In this document: one piece after another, positions 9,609 to 19,100 of the stretch | How positions within the stretch are numbered: the first letter of the stretch is position 1 | Layout: each line of letters opens with the position of its first letter | Assembly: GCA_002686835.1 (NCBI GenBank) | Contig: NYYP01000027.1 | Location: forward strand, 1 to 40,258 | Direction: 5' to 3' | DNA: 40,258 bases | DNA from: Opitutia bacterium | GTDB taxonomy: Bacteria > Verrucomicrobiota > Verrucomicrobiia > Opitutales > Seribacteraceae | The notes under the pieces: generated by a model | What the model was told of the DNA's origin: nothing | The model's input: the letters and a program-made list of their open reading frames with translations, nothing else | Database searches by the model: none | Program-made: the position numbers and the translations under genes

Positions 9609-10487
9609 TCATTCAATATTCATTACTTGTTCACGAATCTTTTCAATTTCCACTTTAGCATCAATCACAAGGCTGGAAACATTGGACTGCACAGACTTTG
9701 AACCAAGGGTATTAAATTCCCGTCCCATTTCCTGCACAATAAATTCCAACTTTCGCCCGATTGGCTTGGTATGGTTTAACCCAGATTCAAATTGTTCAAG
9801 GTGACTGTGGATTCGAGTGATTTCCTCGGAAATATCTGACTTTTCTGAAAATACAGCAAACTCCCGACGGACCGCCTCATTTTCACAATCAATTTCCAGA
9901 CCACTTTCCGATAATCTCTGAAGTAATTTATCTCTCCATGCACTTGCGATTCCCTTGGATTGCTGCTCGATTTGATAAACGAAATCCCGTAGGGTTTTGC
10001 ACCGAATAACCAAGTCTTTTGATAGCGAGAGACCTTCCTTTTTTCTCATGGTAATCATCTCACTAAGGGCAAGTTCTGTCGAATGAACCAAAATTTCTTC
10101 GATATTCTCCAAAGGGGGCAATATTACTTCGCGAGGGGAGGATGAGACAATCCTTTGAATAAGATCAATTGTAGGAGCGTAGGGCACCTCGCCGAGTTCG
10201 CACAGTTTTTTTAAAACTTCCAAATGATCGTTTACCTTATGGAACTGATCGCCAGAAGATTCCAAGGTGAGAGCACTTGGTGGATGGATAAGAATCGACA
10301 GTCTAATCCTGCCTCTATCCGCACGGGTTCGTATGATTTCTTGCCCCTTTTTTTCAAAGAATTGCCATTCTTTGGGGCCGTGAAGTAAGAACTCAAATCC
10401 TTTCTTGTTGACGGATGAAATCTCGATGACCCCTGTATGATTGGGCAGTCGAATTTCTGCCCGCCCATATCCTGTCATACTTTTCAT
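9609..10487 (-). CDS. YicC family protein (YicC/YloC endoribonuclease family)
   Basis: [12 protein letters not shown]...[12 protein letters not shown]...C-term [49 protein letters not shown]. Confidence 0.94.
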   Translation of the reverse strand: MKSMTGYGRAEIRLPNHTGVIEISSVNKKGFEFLLHGPKEWQFFEKKGQEIIRTRADRGRIRLSILIHPPSALTLESSGDQFHKVNDHLEVLKKLCELGEVPYAPTIDLIQRIVSSSPREVILPPLENIEEILVHSTELALSEMITMRKKEGLSLSKDLVIRCKTLRDFVYQIEQQSKGIASAWRDKLLQRLSESGLEIDCENEAVRREFAVFSEKSDISEEITRIHSHLEQFESGLNHTKPIGRKLEFIVQEMGREFNTLGSKSVQSNVSSLVIDAKVEIEKIREQVMNIE

Positions 10488-11746
10488 ATTTGGGGTGTCT
10501 GAGGCAAACCACTAACCCCCATGAGTCGTGCTGCTTCCATGGCATCTTTGTCTCCTCTCCCGCTAAGGTTTACGCAAAGCAATTGGTCCTTATTCATTTC
10601 TTTTGCCCGTTTAAATGCATGAGCAAGACCGTGGGAAGTTTCCAGTGCGGGAAGAATACCTTCGGTTGAGGATAATCTTTGGAAAGCTTCGAGGGCAGCC
10701 CCGTCACCAGCATGAGCAAATTCGATTCTGTCAAGGTCCCGGTAATACGCATGCTCCGGTCCAATCGCAGCATAGTCCAGACCGGCAGAAACTGAGTGGG
10801 TCGGATTGATTTGCCCTTCTGAATTTTGCAGGATCCAGGTTTTACAACCCTGTAAAACGCCTAGTTTTCCACCTTCAAAACGGGCCGCATGATCACCCTC
10901 GTTGAGTGATTTCCCTCCTGCTTCAACTCCGGTCAGCCGAACACTGGGTTCCTCAAGAAAATCAAAAAAGAAACCAATTGCATTACTACCTCCACCCACA
11001 CAGGCAATCATTTCATCGGGCAACCGACCCTCTAATTCAAGGAACTGTCTTTTAGTTTCTTCACTGATTACCCGGTGGAAATCACGCACCATCCCTGGGT
11101 AAGGGTGTGCTCCGAGGGCGGATCCAAGGATGTAGTGGGTGGACCGTACATTGGTAACCCAATCTCTCATGGCTTCATTAATGGCCTCTTTAAGGGTTTT
11201 GCTGCCTGCTTCCACACCATGTACTTCAGCTCCACTGAGACGCATCCGAAAAACATTAAGTGCTTGTCTGCGCATATCCTCGGCACCCATGTAGATTTTG
11301 CACTCCAAACCAAATTTTGCACAAACTGACGCCGTGGCAATACCGTGTTGGCCTGCGCCAGTCTCTGCAATAATACGCTTTTTTCCCATTCTTTTCGCAA
11401 GAAGAGCCTGTCCGAGTGCGTTATTGATTTTATGAGCACCCGTATGCAGGAGGTCCTCCCGTTTTAAGTAGATTTTTGCACCACCGATTTCTTTGGTCAG
11501 GCGTTCTGCGAAGTACAATTCGGTAGGTCGACCGGCAAATTCTTTAAGCAATCGGTTTAATTCTTCTTGAAAAGACGGGTCTGATTTGGCTTCGAGATAA
11601 GAATCATTTAATTCCTTAAGCGGATGGTAGAGGGTTTCAGGTACATAGCTTCCCCCGTATGGACCAAATCGCCCCTTTTCATCGGGCAAAGAAAAACGGT
11701 CAGGCATGGACTTAGGCAGGGGGAGGTCTGGAGATTCAACTGACAT
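10484..11746 (-). CDS. trpB: Tryptophan synthase beta chain
   Basis: [13 protein letters not shown]...[43 protein letters not shown]...[10 protein letters not shown]; overlaps yicC start by 4 nt. Confidence 0.97.
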   Translation of the reverse strand: MSVESPDLPLPKSMPDRFSLPDEKGRFGPYGGSYVPETLYHPLKELNDSYLEAKSDPSFQEELNRLLKEFAGRPTELYFAERLTKEIGGAKIYLKREDLLHTGAHKINNALGQALLAKRMGKKRIIAETGAGQHGIATASVCAKFGLECKIYMGAEDMRRQALNVFRMRLSGAEVHGVEAGSKTLKEAINEAMRDWVTNVRSTHYILGSALGAHPYPGMVRDFHRVISEETKRQFLELEGRLPDEMIACVGGGSNAIGFFFDFLEEPSVRLTGVEAGGKSLNEGDHAARFEGGKLGVLQGCKTWILQNSEGQINPTHSVSAGLDYAAIGPEHAYYRDLDRIEFAHAGDGAALEAFQRLSSTEGILPALETSHGLAHAFKRAKEMNKDQLLCVNLSGRGDKDAMEAARLMGVSGLPQTPQI

Positions 11747-11822
11747 AATATAGTAATCAGTTTAGTCAGCTATTTGCTTGCGACAACCCAAGAAGTTACC
11801 CAAAACAAGGCAATCGATCTTT

Positions 11823-12557
11823 ATGGCTGATTCTTCCTCATTACCAACCATTATTGTACCTGCCAGATTGGCATCCTCACGTTTTCCCCGGAAATTACTG
11901 GCTGATGCAGGCGGGGTACCTTTAATCCTAAGAACGGCAATGCGCTTGGCCGAACAGGTGCCGGAGTATGAATTAATCTTTGCTGTTGATGGGAAGGAAT
12001 TAGCCAAGCCATTGCAGCAAAATGGATTTTACTGTATTTTTTCTGACCCTGAGTTGCCCTCAGGTACTGATCGTATTGCATTTGCTAACCAGACTTTGCA
12101 ACGGGAGGAGGTTTTAAATGTGCAAGCTGATGAACCCATGGTCACAAGAGACCACATAACAGCTTTGACTAGAGGATTAAGAAAAAAAGGGGCTGATCTG
12201 GCCACCTTAGCTACCCCCTTTTACAAATCCAAAGACTTTAAAGACCCCAATCAGGTAAAGGTGGTGATTGACCGCGATGGATTTGCCCTGTTTTTTTCAC
12301 GCAGCCCCGTGCCCTATGATCGTGACAGCCAAAGAGATATACCGCAAGCTGCTTTCAAGCATCTTGGGTTATATGGGTATCGCCGAACATTTTTGAATGA
12401 ATTTATCAAATTACCCCATGGGGTCTTGGAAAATCTGGAAAAACTTGAGCAGTTACGTGCTTTAGAAAATGGAAAGCGAATTTCTGTAGAGGTTGTCGAT
12501 CAAGGAACAATTGGGGTGGATACGGAAGAGGATCTTGCTTTGTTATCATTCCAATAA
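11823..12557 (+). CDS. kdsB: 3-deoxy-manno-octulosonate cytidylyltransferase (CMP-KDO synthetase)
   Basis: IIVPARLASSRFPRKLLADAGGVPLI...ELPSGTDRIAFA...VNVQADEPMV-type motif (NVQADEPMV)...HLGLYGYRRTFL. Confidence 0.95.
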   Translation: MADSSSLPTIIVPARLASSRFPRKLLADAGGVPLILRTAMRLAEQVPEYELIFAVDGKELAKPLQQNGFYCIFSDPELPSGTDRIAFANQTLQREEVLNVQADEPMVTRDHITALTRGLRKKGADLATLATPFYKSKDFKDPNQVKVVIDRDGFALFFSRSPVPYDRDSQRDIPQAAFKHLGLYGYRRTFLNEFIKLPHGVLENLEKLEQLRALENGKRISVEVVDQGTIGVDTEEDLALLSFQ

Positions 12558-12571
12558 GGGCCTGAAAGGTT

Positions 12572-13720
12572 ATGGTCTCATCCAAGATAATTCACCGCTA
12601 TGTCCTTCGGGAAATTTTGGCTTCCACCATTTTATGCACATTTATCCTTACCATCATTCTTTTGTATGGAAACCTATCCAAGCATGATGAGGATTTGTTC
12701 CGTGCACTTTCCGTTTCCCCGTTGATTTTTCTTGAACTCATATCCCTGATGTTGCCCTTTGCTCTATCCCTTGGGTTGCCTTTTGGTTTTTCTTTGGGTG
12801 TGATATTTTGTGTGGGTAGGTGGTCAGCAGACCGTGAGGTTCTGGCCATGCAATCGCTGGGTATGAGACGGGCTTCCTGGACAAATCCTATTTTAATATC
12901 TTCCTTGGTCGTTTCTTTAATAGGAATTTTTGCTTCTTTGCATTGGTCTCCCATTGCCCGTGGTGCCTTTGAGCACAGGATCAGGGAGATTGCATGGCAT
13001 GACTTTCAAAACTGGATTGATAGCGGTCGGGAAATTGGGTTTAAGATTGACCAGAAAGAAGGAAAAAATCTCATCGGAGGTCTCGACACCGGATTGCATG
13101 AAAAATTAGAAAAAGCTTCTCTCTTAATTGGCCATGGCGACACAAATGAGTGGAGGAATGTTCGAATTTTGTTGTGGGGGAAGGATCGCGATTTGCTCGC
13201 AATTATGCATGCAAAAAGATCAACTGTGGTGAAAGACCGAGAAGCTGGGGCAATTGAACTTTTTCTTTACGATGTGGATTATGAATCTTTTGAGAAAAGG
13301 AATGAAAAAGGTAGTCAAAAGTCCAACTTTGTGTCTTTTCAAAAATGGAAAAAACCGATGAAGTTTATTATTGATTCACCAAGTATTGAGAAAGATATCA
13401 AGAGGTTGCCCCTGCTGGCATTCCTAAAAAAGATAAACGATAGTAGTTTAGATGAAAAAAGCTACATTCGTGGGCTTAATCATTTTAATAAATACGCATC
13501 GATCGGATGTTCACCTATTTCACTTTGTCCCTTGCTTATATTTGTAGCAATTCGAAGAGGACGGAGGGAAACCTATGCCAATCTATTTATTGGAGTTTTG
13601 ATATGTCTTCTTTATTTCACTTTGGGCACAGGTCTGGGCGAAGTGATCGGAGCCCATGGTTATGGTTGGTGGTTGAGCAATCTTTTTGCAATTTTTACAG
13701 GATTTTTTGTATTAAAATGA
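12572..13720 (+). CDS. LptF/LptG-type lipopolysaccharide export permease (YjgP/YjgQ family)
   Basis: IIHRYVLREILASTILCTFILTIILLYGNL..., multiple hydrophobic segments at both ends; next to kdsB. Confidence 0.88.
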   Translation: MVSSKIIHRYVLREILASTILCTFILTIILLYGNLSKHDEDLFRALSVSPLIFLELISLMLPFALSLGLPFGFSLGVIFCVGRWSADREVLAMQSLGMRRASWTNPILISSLVVSLIGIFASLHWSPIARGAFEHRIREIAWHDFQNWIDSGREIGFKIDQKEGKNLIGGLDTGLHEKLEKASLLIGHGDTNEWRNVRILLWGKDRDLLAIMHAKRSTVVKDREAGAIELFLYDVDYESFEKRNEKGSQKSNFVSFQKWKKPMKFIIDSPSIEKDIKRLPLLAFLKKINDSSLDEKSYIRGLNHFNKYASIGCSPISLCPLLIFVAIRRGRRETYANLFIGVLICLLYFTLGTGLGEVIGAHGYGWWLSNLFAIFTGFFVLK

Positions 13721-13843
13721 TAAGGGGCAATGATTTTGACGATTTATCCCTTTACTTCCTCAAAAAATATGAAGATTGTTGTATCATAAAGAGTAGTTTT
13801 GTTAATATTATCTAAGATAGTTAACACAATCCAGTCCCTGTTT

Positions 13844-15844
13844 ATGAAAATCATTAAATTAAGCCCGTTATTCTACCCGATCTTTTTTCTCATCCCTGCT
13901 TTTCTTTATGCAAATGTAGGTGGTGCATCAGGGTCTAATATTTTCACCATTGCTGAAGGCAACTACTCTGATCCCACTTACAAGATCGTGAGTGCTGCTT
14001 CCCTTGGTGACCCTGTTTTTTCTGGCTCAGTATCTTCTTCTTCCAACTCGGATAAAAATATTACTTTCGCGACCGGCACCGACGAAAATAACAATACCAC
14101 TTATCCCTTCTTTGCGGCTGGTTCTTTTAAGCCAGATGTTCAACTTCCAGAAGTAAATCTTTCAGTAACGGTGGGCTCGGGGGCTGTGTCTTCGATTACA
14201 GCACCCACTTATCGAAATATGTTTCAAGCCTCTGGAGTCGGGTTCACCAATGCTCCTGAAGTCATTATCTCGCCATCGGATGGTGGTGGCGACACGGCAA
14301 CTGCGACTGCGAGCATTAATGCAGATGGTAAGGTAACAGGTTTTACCATCACAGCTGGAGGTACCGCCTATACAACAGCTCCTGATGTCACCATCGTGGG
14401 TGGTCCCCATTTTGCCCGTGTCGCGGATGAAACAAGTCAGTATTACGGAAGATGTTTTTTAATCACCAACAATAGCCGAACAAACCTGACTTTAGATATG
14501 TCCAACCTTGCTGACGGAGAAAGTACAAATGTTTCTACCTATTTCCCCGATGGAACATCTGTTGAGGTGATCCCTGCAGCTACACTTGGTACGATATTTG
14601 GAGCTTACTATGCACCCACAAATTGGGGGTCAGCAACGAGTTGGCGTGGAACTACCGGAAATACTGTGGACTGGGTGTATGTTTATGATCCTTCACTTGG
14701 TGGTTACACGAAGTATGTCCACATTGCAGGGAGCAACTTATACGGGTGGTATTCTCGAGACAAAAGATATGGTGTTAAATGTAATAATACCGTGGTTTAT
14801 CCAGATGAAGCGTTTATTATTGCCCGCAGAAGCTCGAACACAGTTACCTTAGAATCAGCAATTAATTTCGACGATACCCCTACGCAAATTTATCTACCCG
14901 CTGAAAATAATTCATTTATTGCGAACAATCCATTTGGTATGGATCTACTTTTAACTGAGATTATACCTTCAACGGAGATTGCAGACAGTGGAAATGCAAA
15001 ATTTCGTGCTGGAGATTCTTCTGATGATACAGATATGGATTCCATCACAGTTTTAGCGGGATCTACCTGGAAAAAGTATTGGTATAAATCCGGGGTCAAT
15101 TCTGGGATTACTACCCTAATGAAGGCGGGGGCAAAAAACCCTGGCGGTGCTATTGCCGCGAGTGACTTGTTCATCGGTTCGGGTTCAGTCACTGCTTTAG
15201 CAAGCTGTACAAATGCAGCTGGCACATCACTAGTTACCAATTATAATGATGGAAATTATACTAAGATTTCCATTTCAGGGACGACTGCTAATCTTACTGG
15301 TTTCACTGTTACTTTATCTAACATTCAGGGCTACATGCTCAGTGATGATGGAGCAAATGAGTTAAATGCGACCACACTCCAGACTGTCGATACCAATGGA
15401 ACTGGTTCTGTTGTTTACTCCAATATTTCTGGCAACTTTGAAGTTGTTGGAGGAGGTTCTGGTTACATTGTTGTAGAAAAGCAGCGTGATGTTAATTTCA
15501 AGAATGAAGGATCACCTGCTTGGAGTATCGGAAATGTAGGTGCAGGTTATGATACCTCCAGTTCCACAGCAACCTGGTATGCAATAGGAGGTGGAGGATC
15601 TGGAGGAAAGGGCACAGTTACTACCAATGGTTCGGGGCAGTATTCGAGCTTTGGTCTTACTGCGGGAGGATCTGGCTACACCTCAGCTCCGCAAATCATC
15701 ATTTCCGGAGGTGGTTGGCGATATACTGATAGTTCCTCACAAGATGATGTTGTTGTTGGTTCGTCTGACGGTCTTATAATTTACCGGGATGCCAATAGCG
15801 GAGTTAAGACTTTTATTGAGGCAAATAATCCAACTGCCGAGTAA
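13844..15844 (+). CDS. Secreted protein, TIGR02597-like, with GSGYTSAP-type repeats
   Basis: Signal peptide MKIIKLSPLFYPIFFLIPAFLYA; ...YGRCFLITNNSRTNLTLDMSNL...VEVIPAATLGTIFG...; GVGFTNAPEVIISPSDGGG and GGSGYTSAPQIIISGGG repeat segments. ATG 13844 preferred over 13799. Confidence 0.7.
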   Translation: MKIIKLSPLFYPIFFLIPAFLYANVGGASGSNIFTIAEGNYSDPTYKIVSAASLGDPVFSGSVSSSSNSDKNITFATGTDENNNTTYPFFAAGSFKPDVQLPEVNLSVTVGSGAVSSITAPTYRNMFQASGVGFTNAPEVIISPSDGGGDTATATASINADGKVTGFTITAGGTAYTTAPDVTIVGGPHFARVADETSQYYGRCFLITNNSRTNLTLDMSNLADGESTNVSTYFPDGTSVEVIPAATLGTIFGAYYAPTNWGSATSWRGTTGNTVDWVYVYDPSLGGYTKYVHIAGSNLYGWYSRDKRYGVKCNNTVVYPDEAFIIARRSSNTVTLESAINFDDTPTQIYLPAENNSFIANNPFGMDLLLTEIIPSTEIADSGNAKFRAGDSSDDTDMDSITVLAGSTWKKYWYKSGVNSGITTLMKAGAKNPGGAIAASDLFIGSGSVTALASCTNAAGTSLVTNYNDGNYTKISISGTTANLTGFTVTLSNIQGYMLSDDGANELNATTLQTVDTNGTGSVVYSNISGNFEVVGGGSGYIVVEKQRDVNFKNEGSPAWSIGNVGAGYDTSSSTATWYAIGGGGSGGKGTVTTNGSGQYSSFGLTAGGSGYTSAPQIIISGGGWRYTDSSSQDDVVVGSSDGLIIYRDANSGVKTFIEANNPTAE

Positions 15845-15868
15845 TATAAGGGGTTGCGAATTAACATT

Positions 15869-15895
15869 ATTACTCATTTTAGAGTAATTCTTTTA
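15869..15895 (+). terminator. Candidate intrinsic terminator after the TIGR02597-like gene
   Basis: ATTACTC (15869-15875) / GAGTAAT (15882-15888) stem followed by TCTTTT. Confidence 0.55.
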
Positions 15896-16146
15896 TCCTT
15901 TTAAGAGTATTGTAAATCAAGGTCTGTTGACTACTTAGAATTAATTTCCACCCCTATATTTTGGTGAGATAGCTTACATTGGTGCGAGATAAATTAGAAT
16001 AATTTCTGCAAAATTAGAGATTTTAATTCTCAGAAAGCCTGTGTTCAACCATCTCCTTAATACATACTTTTGGGATGAAGCAGTTTTTGCTTTATTCCAA
16101 ACCAATGCTCAGGCAATGAGCTAAAGGTTTTACAAGTTGATGCTTA

Positions 16147-19100
16147 TTATTTGCTCAGCCATTCTGAGTTGGCATAATCATAAATCACTAGGCGGGTAAA
16201 GTCTGAGCTTTCTAAATTAACGAAGTACCAACTACCAACAGATGAGGAATGCAGGTAGGGGTAGTGCTCTTTGGCTGTCCAAAACCAATCTTCCATCTTT
16301 TGTATCCATACCCAGATTGATTGGTCCCCTTTTTTCTTCATGTATATCCACCCCAATTTTTCGTGAAATAACCAGTCCTCATCTCCAACTTTCCAGAAAT
16401 ACCCAAACCATGGATTTCCCCACCAACCGTTATCCAGGGATGAAGAATCATCAAAAACGCCTACGCTTTGAAAATGTGCAACCACGCTGGTGTTTTCAAA
16501 GACACTGATTTGAGTGGTGGCATCATATGCGTTTGAGAATGTGGCCCCTTCCCAGTGCGAAAATTCAAATCCCTCCTTTGCATATGCCTGGATTGTTCGA
16601 ACACCTCTAAAAAAACCAGATCCACTAGTTGTTCCTTGGCTGGTGTTATCCGAATAAACGCTAAGTAAATATAATTTATTTGAGTCTTCATTAGACGGAG
16701 GATTATCAGCATCCACCACAAAAACCGCAGTTAATTCTTTGTTGCCATCCAAAGCCAGTGATGTGGTGCTGGAATAGGCATCTTTGACTATTCCTACAGC
16801 ATCCGAGCCATTAAAGTCCCAATGCGAAAATAAATACCCTTGTTTAGGCATGGCTAAAATAGCATGGTCGGGATTGTACTCAAATGAACCTCCTCCAAAA
16901 AGATAGGAAGCTGCTCCATCAGGTTCCGAAACCAAGCTTAAATTAACCAATCCTTCGGGAGCAAAATAAGCGGTCAGTTTGATATCATTGCCAAGAGAAA
17001 AAGACTGGCTTGCCCGATTGGGAGATCCTAGGCTTACGCCTGTAGCATCCCATTTGACAAAACGATACCCTTCCTCCGCGTAAGCAGAGACATTGATATC
17101 ATCTCCATATGAAAAGTCATCCCGCAATAAAGATTCGGACACAGGGAAATCATTGAGTTGTGCATTGCCTCCCACGCTTGGACTAATTTTAAGATCAACT
17201 TCGTATTTTCTTTCAGTTACCACTGCAGTTAGGTTTAAATCGGCGAGCATTTCATGGGTGTAAATTGTCTCAGTTGATAGGACTATATCTTGGTTTGCTT
17301 CGTTCCGCCAATGGTCCAGTTTGTACCCGTTCGCCAATGAAATGTGAAATTCAACGACTTCTTCATCTTCGGCAGTTTCTCTACCCAGTATTCTACCACC
17401 AAAAATTCCATCTTGAGGTAAGCCAAATTCATCTTCCACAACAACTTGGTAGGAAATATTATATTCTTTCGATTTAAATAGCGCAGTTAGTTTAGCGTTT
17501 CCAAGGATCGTAAACTGAGCTGGGTTACTTGTATTTAAATAATTACTTGCCAGTGTGGCATTGGCATCAATTTTCCAGCCATGAAAAAGTTTTCCCGCAC
17601 GAGGAATTGCTTCTATCTCAGCAATATTTCCATAATTATATGTGTTTTCAATCGAACTATATCCACCATAACCATCGGGTTCAAAAGATACAGTCAGGGT
17701 GTAATCCTTTGGTCTAAACTCTGCGTTGATAGCCGAATCTTTTTGGATGGTGAGTGATGTGCTTGGGGAAAATTCATTTTCTAAATGTTCACTGCCCACC
17801 CCAGTCCATTTATAAAATTCCCAGTGTTCATCTGGAGTAGCAAGTAGGCTAATTGTGTCTCCCCAGTAATAGGGGTATGTTGCATTCATTTCTGAGGAAC
17901 CGCCTTCGTTTGCAGATAAATCGATTTGGTAATGATTCTTGCGTAATACGGCCTGAAAATTCCGGGAATATGTTATGACTGTGCTAAAGGCTTTCTGGGT
18001 GGTCACGATCTCTCCGCTATCGAGATCGACCCAGTATAGAAAAGTATAACCTGTAAAGGGGTTCAGTTCCAGAGCGACTGAGTCCCCATGGTAGATTACA
18101 TCTGGTCTTGATACAGATGCTCCAATATCTCCCAAAATGGCTTGGTTGTTTTGGTCTAATGAAAGCAGTTGTATGTTTAGGTCTAGAACTATTTTGGAAA
18201 AGTTTGCCTGAGCTTTTGCATCGCCAAGGACTTTGAAATCCGCAGTTTGATTAAATCGGTCCTCGGGATTATCCAATGAAAGGTTTTCCAATAAACTCCA
18301 TTCGTCAAATTGTTTGCCAATCAGGGGGGAAGCCGAAAGGGTGACATATTCTCCGTAAGTGGAAGTTTCAGTTGGTGCATTAAGGAGTCCGTAATCAGCA
18401 GGAGTTGCATTTACATCTATCCGGTACTCAACTTGTTTGAAAATAGCACGGACTTCAGTATTTTCCACGACGCTTAGGATTGTCTGCATAGCATCTGGGT
18501 TTTGAATATGGGAACTTCCTTCCCAATGTGAAAAATACCAGTGGTCGGATGGCGTTGCAGTTATGGAGATTTCGTCTCCCCAGAAATAAATATCCTGCTC
18601 CGTGTAATCCGTTGTCCCTTGGCCGCTTGAACTAACGGAAATTGTGTGTCTGGTGCGCTCAAAATTTGCTCGCAGTCCAAAGTGTTGTGTCACCCTATTT
18701 GAAAAGACAGGGTTGTTGGGATTGGGGAGTATGAAAGAATCTTCGACCGTTGAAATTTTAATGCGGTTTCCTGAATAATTACTTCCCGTGCCATGATAGT
18801 AGAGCATGCTTGGTGCATCCATAGGTACTTCAAAAGTTAGCACTCCCTCAGATGTTAAGTGTCCAGTAATTCCTGATAGATAGTAAGCATCCTGGTCGCT
18901 AGAATCAGCAGAAGTGGATATAAAGAATTCATCTGACGAACTCAAATTACAATCAAAGTGGTAGGTAAACCCTCTGGACAGGGAAAGTTCCGGGCTTTCA
19001 TGATTATTTATAAACAGCCTTGTTTCAGATGAATGGATCGATGAATTATTTCTACTGATCTGAAAGGTGGTTTCTTTAATTAATTCCCAATTAACAAAGG

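Noticed and set aside
9566-9614. Small inverted repeats CCTCTT/AAGAGG and GAATGA/TCATTC between lspA and yicC
   Set aside because: Six-bp stems without a U-tract, partly inside coding sequence; too weak to call a terminator.
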